Shown: positions 17,399 through 25,635, numbered from the stretch's first letter. The stretch is DNA of 53,756 nt from Clostridiales bacterium (GCA_015055535.1 SVIA01000008.1:1-53756), one strand, 5' to 3'. The notes: generated by a model not told the origin, from the letters alone. Numbers and translations: made by a program.

Positions 17399-18289
17399 AT
17401 GATGGAAATTGAAAAACCAAGAATTACTTGTGAAGAGTCTGATAATGGTACTTTTGCAAGATTTGTTGTTGAACCACTAGATAGAGGATTTGGTCTTACT
17501 ATTGGTAATGCTTTAAGAAGAACACTATTAGGTGGACTTCCAGGAGCTGCTCCAATAGCAATTAGAATTAATGGTGTTCAACACGAATTTTCAACAGTAG
17601 AAGGTGTTGTTGAAGATGTTATAGATATTGTTTTAAATATTAAATGCTTAGCTGTTAAAACAAATAATCTAGAAAAAGATTTCAAAACCATTTTAAGAAT
17701 TAATAAACGTGATGCTGGTGAAGTTACAGCAGCAGATATTGAACCTAATGACCAAGTTGAAATTTTAAATCCAGAACTTCATATTGCAACTTTAGATGAT
17801 GGTGCAAAATTTGAAATGGAAATTGTTATTGGTCGTGGTCGTGGTTATGTTTCTGCTGATTTAAACAAAGACGAAACAGAAGATATTGGTTATATTGCAG
17901 TTGATTCTATTTTCTCACCAGTTAAAAAAGTTAACTATAATGTTGAAAATGCTCGTATTGGTCAAAATATGAATTTTGATAAACTTACTTTAGAAGTTGA
18001 AACTAATGGTACTTTATCTGCTAGAGAAGTTGTAAGTTTAAGTGCTAAAATAATTCAAGATCATACAAATTTATTTGTTGAACTTGTTGATAGTATGAAA
18101 GATTTATCAATTTTACAAGCTAGAGAAGATGAAAAACAACATAAAGTTCTAGAAATGAGTATAGAAGATATGGATTTAAGCGTTAGAAGTTATAATTGCT
18201 TAAAGAGAGCTAATATCAACACTGTTAGTGATTTAACTAAAAAATCAAAAGATGATATGTTAAAAGTTAGAAATTTAGGTCTAAAATAA
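17399..18289 (+). CDS. rpoA: RNA polymerase alpha subunit, C-terminally interrupted
   Basis: Alpha nucleates RNA polymerase assembly and its C-terminal domain (CTD) binds UP elements and activators. The 296-residue frame contains an intact N-terminal domain (RFVVEPLDRGFGLTIGNALR, near residues 14-33) and most of the CTD (SYNCLKRANINTVSDLTKKS). It ends at NLGLK with TAATAA at 18287-18292. The family continues here with Ser-Leu-Glu-Glu and a last helix. That remainder follows in frame after the stops. The predicted protein therefore lacks the final CTD helix. Real truncation, readthrough and sequence error are all possible. Confidence 0.95.
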   Translation: MMEIEKPRITCEESDNGTFARFVVEPLDRGFGLTIGNALRRTLLGGLPGAAPIAIRINGVQHEFSTVEGVVEDVIDIVLNIKCLAVKTNNLEKDFKTILRINKRDAGEVTAADIEPNDQVEILNPELHIATLDDGAKFEMEIVIGRGRGYVSADLNKDETEDIGYIAVDSIFSPVKKVNYNVENARIGQNMNFDKLTLEVETNGTLSAREVVSLSAKIIQDHTNLFVELVDSMKDLSILQAREDEKQHKVLEMSIEDMDLSVRSYNCLKRANINTVSDLTKKSKDDMLKVRNLGLK

Positions 18290-18292
18290 TAA

Positions 18293-18352
18293 GAAGAAGT
18301 TATTAAAAAACTTGAAGATTTAGGCTTAGGTCTTCGTAACGATGAAGAATAA
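18293..18352 (+). pseudogene. Detached C-terminal end of rpoA
   Basis: In the rpoA frame, 19 codons read EEVIKKLEDLGLGLRNDEE and then TAA TAA. This matches the normal end of bacterial alpha (the helix after Gly-Lys-Lys-Ser-Leu). Replacing only the two TAA codons by two sense codons would give a full-length alpha of usual size. No ATG or usable start lies within it, so it would not be translated alone. Confidence 0.85.
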
Positions 18353-18367
18353 TAAGGAGAAAGTAAG

Positions 18368-18883
18368 ATGGCACAAATTAAAAAATTAGGACTTCCTACA
18401 AAAGAAAGAAAAGCTTTACTTAGAAATCAAGCATCTTATCTATTATGGCATGGAAAACTAGAAACTACTTTAGTTAAAGCTAAAAGTGTTGCTAGCTATA
18501 CTGAAAAAGTTTTAACTCTTGCTATCAATAGTTATGAAGATACTGTTAAAACTACTAAAACAGTAGTAAATGCTAAAGGTGAAAAAGTTAGCAAAGAAGT
18601 TATCGTAGATGGCGCTAAAAAACTTGCAGCTAGAAGAAAAATTATGAGTCTAATTTACGATATTCCTGAAACTAAACAAGAAAAAGAAAGCAAAAGTGCT
18701 TTTGTAGCAAGAACAAAAGATGTTAAACATCCATTAGTTGAAAAAATATTCAACGTTTATGCTCCTAAATTTGATGCTAGAAGCAAAGAATTAGGACAAA
18801 AAGGTGGCTATACAAGAGTTATTAAACTAGGAAAAAGATTAGGTGATAACGCTGATATGGCTAGAGTTGAATTAGTTAAATAA
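18368..18883 (+). CDS. rplQ: Ribosomal protein L17 with two insertions
   Basis: L17 is near the tunnel exit on the 50S subunit. The 171-residue product is longer than the usual 112-130. The core is clear: KLGLPTKERKALLRNQASYL near the start and GGYTRVIKLGKRLGDNADMA near the end. Extra residues are seen at roughly 54-82 (Thr/Val/Lys-rich) and 99-119. It is the last gene of the cluster, 78 bp after the rpoA stops but 15 bp after the second TAATAA. Confidence 0.95.
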   Translation: MAQIKKLGLPTKERKALLRNQASYLLWHGKLETTLVKAKSVASYTEKVLTLAINSYEDTVKTTKTVVNAKGEKVSKEVIVDGAKKLAARRKIMSLIYDIPETKQEKESKSAFVARTKDVKHPLVEKIFNVYAPKFDARSKELGQKGGYTRVIKLGKRLGDNADMARVELVK

Positions 18884-18892
18884 TTAAAAAAT

Positions 18893-18939
18893 GCACCAAT
18901 TCGGTGCTTTTTTTGTGGGTGCCTTAGGCACCTTTTTTT
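18893..18939 (+). terminator. Two terminators in tandem after rplQ
   Basis: First hairpin: GCACC/GGTGC with a T7 tract (18893-18914). Second: GGTGCC-TTA-GGCACC with a T7 tract (18918-18939). The 3' arm of the first can also pair with the second's GGCACC, so the two could compete. Confidence 0.9.
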
Positions 18940-18987
18940 ATTATGTAATGAATTTTATATTTTATTATGTAATGAATTTTATATTTT
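18940..18987. repeat. Exact 24-bp tandem duplication
   Basis: The unit starting ATTATGTAATGAATTTTATA is repeated head to tail with no mismatch at 18940-18963 and 18964-18987, followed by ATT of a third copy. It directly follows the terminators. Nothing else is visible up to the next promoter at 19094. Confidence 0.95.
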
Positions 18988-19093
18988 ATTAAAAAAATAA
19001 AACCAATTAAAAATAATTTTATACTAGGCACTTTAAAAAAATTAAAACATATACTTTAATTTTTATTTTGGTATTTATTTTATATAAATTATA

Positions 19094-19102
19094 TGATATA
19101 AT
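19094..19102 (+). promoter_or_regulatory. Extended -10 promoter of the HAD gene
   Basis: TGATATAAT at 19094-19102 lacks a good -35 box. The ATG follows 6 bases later, so transcription should start at or beside the A of the ATG, giving a leaderless mRNA. Confidence 0.65.
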
Positions 19103-19108
19103 TAAATT

Positions 19109-19624
19109 ATGAAAGATAAATTTTATATATTTTTAGATATAGATGGTGTTTTATATGATTGGGAATATATTTTAAAAAAGTCAATAAAAAAATCTGGTAC
19201 AATAAAAGATTTTAACCCACAAAGTGTTAACGCTTTAAATTTTTTAATAGAAAAATTATCTAATATTTATAATGTGGAAATTGTTATAACATCAGCTTGG
19301 CGAATTAATATGAAAAAAACTATTGAAATACTTTTAAACAATGGTTTAAATAAAACAATTAAAATAAACTGTACTGAAATATCAAACAATACGCAAAATC
19401 GAGGATTAGAAATTTTAAACTATTTAAAAAATAATTCTTGCAAAAATTTTGTTATTATTGATGACGAAATGTTTGATTTTAATGGGTATTTTAATAAAAA
19501 TAATATTATAAAAACAAATATTTTTAATTTATCTTTAAATAAAGAAATGGTAATAAAATACTTGCAAAGTTTAGATAATATAGATAATCATTTTTTTAGT
19601 TTGGTGGATGAAATGATAAAATAA
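19109..19624 (+). CDS. HAD-superfamily protein (HAD_SAK-like)
   Basis: The 171-residue protein has HAD phosphohydrolase motifs: DIDGVLYDWE (nucleophile Asp in motif I), VITSAWR (motif II Thr/Ser) and VIIDDEMFD (acidic motif III). The SAWR form is typical of the small HAD domain named from RNA-repair 'Swiss army knife' proteins. The substrate is unknown. It is a single-gene unit with no Shine-Dalgarno site and its own terminator. No neighbour suggests an RNA-repair role. Confidence 0.8.
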   Translation: MKDKFYIFLDIDGVLYDWEYILKKSIKKSGTIKDFNPQSVNALNFLIEKLSNIYNVEIVITSAWRINMKKTIEILLNNGLNKTIKINCTEISNNTQNRGLEILNYLKNNSCKNFVIIDDEMFDFNGYFNKNNIIKTNIFNLSLNKEMVIKYLQSLDNIDNHFFSLVDEMIK

Positions 19625-19650
19625 GTGTCAATATTATCACTTATTTTTTT
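19620..19650 (+). terminator. Terminator of the HAD gene
   Basis: AATAAGTG (19620-19627) pairs with CACTTATT (19638-19645), followed by T residues; the stem includes the stop codon. Confidence 0.9.
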
Positions 19651-19676
19651 TATTATTATTTTATAAAACTTTACTA

Positions 19677-19705
19677 TTGACAAAATTTACAAATAATGTT
19701 ATATT
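19677..19705 (+). promoter_or_regulatory. Promoter of the WG-repeat gene
   Basis: TTGACA at 19677-19682, 17-bp spacer, TATATT at 19700-19705, with TGT as an extended -10. Confidence 0.85.
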
Positions 19706-19723
19706 ATAAATATAGGAGATATT

Positions 19724-20323
19724 ATGAAATTATTAGCTTATAGTAGAGTATTAAATGGTGAAGAAAGATATGGTTTTATTAATGAAAATGGAAATATTGT
19801 TATAGAACCTAAATTTACTTATGCCGAAGATTTTAGCGAAAACTTAGCATTGGTTAAAACTTATGGAAGTAATAAATTAAGATTTATAAATGCTAAAGGT
19901 GAAAATGAAATTTTACTTGGTGGTTGTAGTAATGCAAAAAGTTTTAAAAATGGTTTAGCTTTATGTGAATATAATAAAAAGTGGGCATTAATTAATAAAA
20001 AAGGCGAAAATTTAACTGGTTTTGTGTTTGATAAACCAGAAGATGCAAAAGTTAATGATTTAATGGCAATGTCACATTTGATTAGAGAAAATGGAGTTAA
20101 AGCTTTAAATTGGGCATCTGATGAAATGCTTGAAGATGAGGGAAATTATAAAATTTTAAAACAATCTTTAAAATATCATTTGAAAGATTTAGTTAAAGTT
20201 ATTGATGAAAGTAAAGTTGAAAGTGAAGAACAATTTAGAGCTTTAGTTCAAAATGAATTGGATACTTTTAATAATATTAGGAAAGCTAAAGTTAAAAATA
20301 ATGATAAAGAAAAAGAATTTTAA
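19724..20323 (+). CDS. WG-repeat protein
   Basis: The 199-residue protein contains WG beta repeats, seen as RYGFINENGNIVIEPKF with YAEDFSENLALV near residues 15-43, a second unit around RFINAKGENEI with AKSFKNGLALCE, and a third around KWALINKKGENL. The C-terminal third is helical and charged. There is no signal peptide, so it is probably cytoplasmic. WG repeats usually mediate binding; no enzymatic role is visible. The gene has its own promoter, AGGAG site and terminator. Confidence 0.82.
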   Translation: MKLLAYSRVLNGEERYGFINENGNIVIEPKFTYAEDFSENLALVKTYGSNKLRFINAKGENEILLGGCSNAKSFKNGLALCEYNKKWALINKKGENLTGFVFDKPEDAKVNDLMAMSHLIRENGVKALNWASDEMLEDEGNYKILKQSLKYHLKDLVKVIDESKVESEEQFRALVQNELDTFNNIRKAKVKNNDKEKEF

Positions 20324-20326
20324 ATT

Positions 20327-20355
20327 AAAGTCTTAGAAAATTCTAAGACTTTTTT
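20327..20355 (+). terminator. Terminator of the WG-repeat gene
   Basis: AAAGTCTTAG and CTAAGACTTT form a perfect stem around AAAATT with a T tract. Confidence 0.92.
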
Positions 20356-20406
20356 GTTAATATAAAAAATATTTATATTAAATTAATTTTAAATGTTTAA
20401 AATTTG

Positions 20407-20415
20407 TGATATAAT
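20407..20415 (+). promoter_or_regulatory. Extended -10 promoter of der
   Basis: TGATATAAT at 20407-20415, no clear -35 box, 17 bases before the der ATG with AGGAG between. Confidence 0.6.
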
Positions 20416-20432
20416 AAAAAACAGGAGAAGTT

Positions 20433-21761
20433 ATGAAAAAACCTTTAGTTGCGGTAGTTGGTAGGCCAAATGTTGGCAAAAGTACATTTTTTAATAAAAT
20501 TGCCGGAAAAAGAATAAGTATAATTAAAGATGAACCAGGCGTTACTAGAGATAGAATTTATGCTGATTGTGTTTGGCTTGATAATAGTTTTACTTTAATA
20601 GATACCGGTGGAATAGATTTAAAAAATAATAGTGAAGTACAAAAAAACATTATGCTTCAAAGCGAAATCGCTATAAGTTTAGCTGATGTTATTTTGTTTT
20701 TTGTAGATGGGAAAGAAGGAATAACCACTCAAGATAGAGAAGTTGCAGATTATTTAAGAAAAACTAATAAACCTATAATTTTAGTTGTTAATAAATTAGA
20801 TAATAATGAAGTAGAAAATTCTTATGAATTTTATGAATTAAATTTGGGAACACCATTTCCTATTTCTAGCGAACAAAGTAAAGGACTTGGTGATTTATTA
20901 GATGAAGTTGTTAGCAATTTTAAAACTGCTTGTAAAGTTAATGAAAATGATGACGAGAAAATTAAAATTGCAATAGTTGGGAAACCAAATGCTGGAAAAA
21001 GTAGTTTAACAAATAAACTGCTTGGTGAAGATAGAGTAGTGGTTTCTAGCGTTGCTGGTACTACCAGGGATGCTATAGATACTCCATTTACTTACAATGG
21101 AAAAGATTATATTTTAATAGATACTGCTGGTATTAGAAGAAGACGTGGTATTGAACTTGATAGTGTTGAAGGGTATAGTGTAATTAGAAGTATGGAAGCT
21201 ATTAAAAGAGCGGACATTGTAATACTTGTTATTGATAGCAGTGAACCATTAAGCGAACAAGATGTTAGAATTGCGGGTATTATTCACGAAGAAAAAAAAC
21301 CTTCTGTAATTGTAATGAATAAGTGGGATTTGATTGAAAAAGATGACAAAACTATGAATGCTTTTAATAAAAAATTAGAAACAGACTTAAGTTTTATGAA
21401 TTATTTTGAAACACTTTATATATCTTGTAAAACTGGTCAAAGAGTAAATACAATTATGCCACTTATTAACGAAGTTTTAAGCCACAATAGTTTTAGAATT
21501 TCTACAAGTGTATTAAATGAAATTGTTCAAGATGCAGTTAGAATGACTCAACCACCAGTTTATAATGGTAAAAAATTAAAAATTTATTACGCAGTACAAA
21601 CTGGAACAAAACCACCAACATTTACCTTTAAAGTAAATGATAAAAAATATTTGCATTATTCTTATGAAAGATATTTAGAAAATGTTTTAAGAAAAAATAT
21701 AAATTTAAAAGGTACACCAATTGAATTTAAATTTAAAAATAAAAATGAAGAGGATCTATGA
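20433..21761 (+). CDS. der: GTPase Der (EngA)
   Basis: Der is a double GTPase required for 50S maturation. The 442-residue product has the first G domain with GRPNVGKS (residues 10-17), DTGG and NKLD, the second with GKPNAGKS, DTAGIRRR and NKWD, and the C-terminal KH-like domain, ending with a Lys-rich tail. Length is normal. The stop overlaps the plsY start in ATGA, so the two are coupled. Confidence 0.97.
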   Translation: MKKPLVAVVGRPNVGKSTFFNKIAGKRISIIKDEPGVTRDRIYADCVWLDNSFTLIDTGGIDLKNNSEVQKNIMLQSEIAISLADVILFFVDGKEGITTQDREVADYLRKTNKPIILVVNKLDNNEVENSYEFYELNLGTPFPISSEQSKGLGDLLDEVVSNFKTACKVNENDDEKIKIAIVGKPNAGKSSLTNKLLGEDRVVVSSVAGTTRDAIDTPFTYNGKDYILIDTAGIRRRRGIELDSVEGYSVIRSMEAIKRADIVILVIDSSEPLSEQDVRIAGIIHEEKKPSVIVMNKWDLIEKDDKTMNAFNKKLETDLSFMNYFETLYISCKTGQRVNTIMPLINEVLSHNSFRISTSVLNEIVQDAVRMTQPPVYNGKKLKIYYAVQTGTKPPTFTFKVNDKKYLHYSYERYLENVLRKNINLKGTPIEFKFKNKNEEDL

Positions 21762-22420
21762 TAATTAAAATTTTAATATTTACGGGTTTAATAATAGGAG
21801 GATACTTGCTAGGCAATATAAGTTTTGCAAGGCTTTTATCTAAATTAAAACATAGCGATATAACAAAACTTGGAAGTGGGAATCCGGGGACAATGAATAT
21901 GACAAGAAACTTTGGGTTTAGACTGGGAATTTTAACTTTAGTTCTTGATATGTTAAAAGCCATTATACCGTGTTTAATAGCTTACTTTTTAGGGTTGTAT
22001 GTTACACCAGATATACCTGTTAAAATATTAATTTTTACAACTGGACTTTCAGTTATTTTGGGACATATGTATCCGGTATTTTATAAATTTCAAGGTGGAA
22101 AAGGTATAGCTTGTGCAATGGGTGTATTTGCTGTAGCTTATCCAATTAGTTTATTAATTTTTTTAGTATTTGGATTAATTGTTTTATTAATTTCAAGAAT
22201 TGGTTCTTTAGCTTCTTTAACAGTAGTAACCGGAGCAACTATAATTGGAATTATATATTTTACAAGTTTTGTAGAAATAATTTTAATTTCTATCATATAT
22301 ATTTTATTATTAATAGCTCATATTGAAAATATTATAAGATTATTCAAAGGAACTGAAAATAAATTAGTTTTTAAAAGGAAGAAACAAGAAAATAAAGATG
22401 ATAGCAGCGAAAACGTTTAA
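21758..22420 (+). CDS. plsY: Glycerol-3-phosphate acyltransferase PlsY
   Basis: PlsY transfers the acyl group from acyl-phosphate, the PlsX product, to glycerol-3-phosphate in the membrane. The 220-residue product has the family motifs LGSGNPGTMNMTRNFG, GHMYPVFYKFQGGKGIA and several hydrophobic helices. Charged residues fill the C-terminal 20 positions, where its frame overlaps lgt by 23 bp. Confidence 0.97.
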   Translation: MIIKILIFTGLIIGGYLLGNISFARLLSKLKHSDITKLGSGNPGTMNMTRNFGFRLGILTLVLDMLKAIIPCLIAYFLGLYVTPDIPVKILIFTTGLSVILGHMYPVFYKFQGGKGIACAMGVFAVAYPISLLIFLVFGLIVLLISRIGSLASLTVVTGATIIGIIYFTSFVEIILISIIYILLLIAHIENIIRLFKGTENKLVFKRKKQENKDDSSENV

Positions 22421-23177
22421 TTTATTTGGTTTAAATATTCCGTTTTATGGCTTACTTATGGCTGTGGCTTTTTTGTTAGCGTTTTTTATTGTAAGAACTT
22501 TATTCAAAAAAAAGGGTGAATTAAATCCAGATATTACATTCGATTTGCTTTTAATAATTTTTCCTCTTTCTATAATTGGCGCTAGACTTTATTATGTAAT
22601 TTTTAGTGGAAGAGCTTGGTCTTTTGTAGAAGTTTTATCTGTGTGGGATGGAGGCCTTGCTATTTATGGCGGAATTATTGGTGGACTTTTGGGTGTTGTT
22701 ATTTATGCATTAATTAAAAAAATAAATATCTTTAAATTAACTGATACAATTGCTCCAGCACTAATATTAGGTCAAGCAATAGGCAGAATAGGATGTTATT
22801 TTTCTGGTTGCTGCTATGGTTTAGAAGTGACGAATCCAGATTTAATGTGGTTTCCATTATCTACTAATATAGATGGCGTATGGCATTTATCAACATATTT
22901 TTACGAAAGTTTTTGGTCTATTTTAGGGTTTATTTTATTAATTATTGTCTATAATAAAAATAAACAAAACGGACTAACAACAGGATTATATTTAAGTTTT
23001 TATGGCCTTGGTAGATTTTTAATTGAAGGGTTAAGAGGAGACAGCTTATACATTGGAGCATTAAAAGTTTCTCAAGTACTAAGTTTAATATTAATTTTTG
23101 TAGGAATATTTATAGTTGTTTATAGTTTTGTTTTGAAAAAAAAGGCAAAATCTAATGAACAAAAACAAATTGGTTAA
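22398..23177 (+). CDS. lgt: Prolipoprotein diacylglyceryl transferase
   Basis: Lgt attaches diacylglycerol to the lipobox Cys of prolipoproteins, such as the one encoded at 45879. The 259-residue membrane protein has PFYGLLMAVAFLLAFF near its start, GARLYYVIF, and the signature region GQAIGRIGCYFSGCCYG. The GCCYG form replaces the enterobacterial NGExYG and is common in Clostridia. Its 3' end overlaps the next gene by 23 bp, continuing the compact operon. Confidence 0.95.
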   Translation: MIAAKTFNLFGLNIPFYGLLMAVAFLLAFFIVRTLFKKKGELNPDITFDLLLIIFPLSIIGARLYYVIFSGRAWSFVEVLSVWDGGLAIYGGIIGGLLGVVIYALIKKINIFKLTDTIAPALILGQAIGRIGCYFSGCCYGLEVTNPDLMWFPLSTNIDGVWHLSTYFYESFWSILGFILLIIVYNKNKQNGLTTGLYLSFYGLGRFLIEGLRGDSLYIGALKVSQVLSLILIFVGIFIVVYSFVLKKKAKSNEQKQIG

Positions 23178-23550
23178 TTTATTATTTATAATAATTACAA
23201 CAATAATTAACGTAGTTTTAATTTTAAATAATTTTATACATTTCACTAGCCTTGATTATATCTTGGCTATTTTTCTATTTTTAATAGCGGTATATTTATT
23301 AATTAAATTTATTGTTTATTATTCTGATTCTTCACTTTTTTTGGGTACATTTTGTTTGTTTGTTAGTTTTTCTGTTTTTTTATATTCTTTTTTTAATTTT
23401 AGTATTTTATTATTAATTAATTTAATTTTTTTTGATATTTTAATATCTTTTTTAATGTTATTTTTTTATTTTAATAGTAAAGTATCATTAAAAATCTTTT
23501 TATGCGGTCTTTTGATATTTTTCCCCATTTTATTTGTATTAATATTATAA
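23155..23550 (+). CDS. Small integral membrane protein, unknown
   Basis: The 131-residue product is almost wholly hydrophobic, with four likely membrane helices and Phe-, Leu- and Ile-rich composition. I recognise no family. The start lies inside lgt, after an AAAAGG stretch, so it is probably translated by coupling. It ends the der-plsY-lgt operon, and a role linked to lipids or lipoproteins would be a guess based on neighbours only. Confidence 0.7.
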   Translation: MNKNKLVNLLFIIITTIINVVLILNNFIHFTSLDYILAIFLFLIAVYLLIKFIVYYSDSSLFLGTFCLFVSFSVFLYSFFNFSILLLINLIFFDILISFLMLFFYFNSKVSLKIFLCGLLIFFPILFVLIL

Positions 23551-23558
23551 TAACTTCT

Positions 23559-23586
23559 TTGAATTTAAAAAAGCTTATGATATAAT
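23559..23586 (+). promoter_or_regulatory. Promoter of the DivIVA-type gene
   Basis: TTGAAT at 23559-23564, 16-bp spacer, TATAAT at 23581-23586 preceded by TGA. Confidence 0.8.
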
Positions 23587-23619
23587 AAATGTTATATTTA
23601 AAACTTAAAAGGGAAAATA

Positions 23620-24450
23620 ATGAAAGAGTTTAGTTTAGAAAGAAAAGGATATTCTATTAAAGAGGTTGATGATTATTTAATTTTAGAGCAAATAGAACAT
23701 GATAGACATTTAAAAGAAAAGCAAGCTAGAATTAATGAATTAAGACAAGAGAATTTTGATTTAACAAGACAACTTAATATTTATAAACAAAAAGAAGAAA
23801 GCATTTCTTTAGCGCTAACTAATGCAAACGAAAAAGCTAAAGAAATTATTGCAAAAGCGAAACTTGAATATAGTTTAGAATTAAAAAATTTAGATGCTTT
23901 TTATGAAAAATGGAATAACTTTTTTAATGAATTAATTAAAAGATACCCTAAAATGCATGATTTTGATGATAAAAAAGTTTTAAGTAATATAAAAGAAGAT
24001 ATTAAAAATATTGTAAGTGGAACATATCAGATATCATATAAAGAAGATAATAAAAATAGTGTAAGTGTATTGTTAGATAAACTAAAAGAACATTCACAAA
24101 ATAAAGAAAGAAAAAAAGTATCTTTAAAAACTAATGAAAATGTTAATAAAGATATAATTATAAAAACTGAATGCGAACTGGAATATCAAGAACAAAACAA
24201 TAAAATTAATAATATAAAACCAATTACAAACTTAAAGCTTGATAATGAAGAAAAAGAAGAGTTTGAAAGTTTATTAGATAAATTTTTACATACTAATAAT
24301 AAAATATCAAAAGGTTATGAAAGTCGAATTTTAAATACAAACAAAAAATCTAAATATCCAAAAGCTAATAGTAGCGGTTTTGATTTTGAACAAGCTTTAA
24401 ATCCGACCGACGATTTAAGTAAAATAATGCAAGGTTTTAAACTTGATTAG
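23620..24450 (+). CDS. DivIVA/GpsB-type coiled-coil protein
   Basis: The 276-residue protein begins with the DivIVA lipid-binding pattern FSLERKGYSIKEVDDYL, followed by a coiled coil (about residues 28-90) with INELRQENFDLTRQLNIYKQ and the A-rich stretch ANEKAKEIIAKAKLE. DivIVA proteins mark curved membrane and recruit division or cell-wall partners. The C-terminal half is charged and probably disordered. Its 3' end overlaps the convergent cysteine desulfurase gene by 14 bp, with no terminator between them. Confidence 0.82.
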   Translation: MKEFSLERKGYSIKEVDDYLILEQIEHDRHLKEKQARINELRQENFDLTRQLNIYKQKEESISLALTNANEKAKEIIAKAKLEYSLELKNLDAFYEKWNNFFNELIKRYPKMHDFDDKKVLSNIKEDIKNIVSGTYQISYKEDNKNSVSVLLDKLKEHSQNKERKKVSLKTNENVNKDIIIKTECELEYQEQNNKINNIKPITNLKLDNEEKEEFESLLDKFLHTNNKISKGYESRILNTNKKSKYPKANSSGFDFEQALNPTDDLSKIMQGFKLD

Positions 24451-25582
24451 TAAATTTTTTTAAGGCATAAATTAGTTTATTTATGTCTCTTTTTTTATTA
24501 AAATAACTTAAACTAACTCTAATCATGCCAATATCTATAGTATTATAAAATTTGTGAACTAGTGGAGCGCAATGGAGTCCTGTTCTTACACAAATATTAA
24601 ATTTTTCGTTTAAGAAATTTCCAACGTCATTAGAAGAATAATTTTTAATATTAAAACTTATAACTCCACTATTAAAGTTGTTGTAAGGATATATTTTTAT
24701 TTCATCAATTTCTTTCAATTTTTCTACTAAATATTTTGTTAAGTTATAAATTTTATTGTTTATTTTTTCTTGATTTTTTTTTACAAATTTAACACCTGCA
24801 CCTAAACTTAATATACCTGTTGTATTACAAGTTCCACTTTCAAAGCCGTCGGGAAAATCTATAGGCTGAATTGGGCTATCAGATTTTGTGCCAGTTCCAC
24901 CAAATTTTATTGGCTTTAAATATTTTTTTCCAACATTACTAACAAGCAAGGCTCCAATTCCAGTTAAAGAATAAAAACCTTTATGTCCGGCAAGAGCTAA
25001 AAAATCAATATTTAAATTTTGCATATCAATTTTTTCATGGCCAGAACTTTGCGCACAGTCTACTAAAAATAATAAATTATGTTTTTTACATAATTTTCCT
25101 AATTTTTTAATTTTATTTGTGTATCCTGTAACATTTGAAGTAAATGTACAAGCTAGCATATAAGTATTAGTTTTTATACTGTTTTTTATTTTTTCAATTT
25201 CTATTTCACCATTTTTATTAGGATTAATTATTGATAATTTAATTTTGCCTTCATTTTTTAATTTAAATAGTGGTCTTAAAACAGAGTTATGTTCATAACT
25301 TGTTGTAATAACATGGCCACCATTTTGAAAACTTGATAGTATTGCCAAATTTAAACTTTCTGTACAACCACTAGTGAAAATACAATTTTCTAAATTTTCA
25401 CAATTAAAATAATCTACTAAATTTTGTCTAACAGTTAAAATTTTGTTTGCTAAATTGCTACTAATTTTATATCCGCTTCGATTTGGGTTTGCTGAATTTT
25501 TTTTTAGTGTTGATAAAAAAACCTCTTTTTTTACACAAAAAGGTTTTTTATTTGTTGTTGCTGCATTATCTAAATAAACCAT
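24437..25582 (-). CDS. Cysteine desulfurase family protein
   Basis: This PLP enzyme takes sulfur (or selenium) from cysteine. The 381-residue product has YLDNAATTNKKP at the start, TSGCTESLNLAI, YEHNS (His99), FLVDCAQSSGHEKI (Asp175, Gln178), AGHKGFYSLTGIG with the PLP Lys201, and VRTGLHCAP with the catalytic Cys338. The last motif points to the NifS-like group often found beside DUF3343 and selenium genes rather than IscS. A CAGGGAG site precedes the ATG. The frameshifted DUF3343 gene is divergent from it. Confidence 0.92.
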   Translation of the reverse strand: MVYLDNAATTNKKPFCVKKEVFLSTLKKNSANPNRSGYKISSNLANKILTVRQNLVDYFNCENLENCIFTSGCTESLNLAILSSFQNGGHVITTSYEHNSVLRPLFKLKNEGKIKLSIINPNKNGEIEIEKIKNSIKTNTYMLACTFTSNVTGYTNKIKKLGKLCKKHNLLFLVDCAQSSGHEKIDMQNLNIDFLALAGHKGFYSLTGIGALLVSNVGKKYLKPIKFGGTGTKSDSPIQPIDFPDGFESGTCNTTGILSLGAGVKFVKKNQEKINNKIYNLTKYLVEKLKEIDEIKIYPYNNFNSGVISFNIKNYSSNDVGNFLNEKFNICVRTGLHCAPLVHKFYNTIDIGMIRVSLSYFNKKRDINKLIYALKKFTNQV

Positions 25583-25606
25583 AAAACTCCCTGTAACTTT
25601 ATATTA

Positions 25607-25635
25607 ATATTATTAATAATATATTATGTAATCAA
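25607..25635 (-). promoter_or_regulatory. Promoter of the cysteine desulfurase gene
   Basis: On the minus strand TTGATT (25635-25630) and TAATAT (25612-25607) are 17 bp apart. Confidence 0.65.

Noticed and set aside
18287-18292. Genome-wide recoding of UAA as sense
   Set aside because: TAA ends most genes in the window at the lengths expected for their families, so UAA is a normal stop here; only a local effect or error can explain rpoA.
18940-18990. CRISPR-like repeat
   Set aside because: The two 24-bp units abut with no spacer and no cas genes are present.
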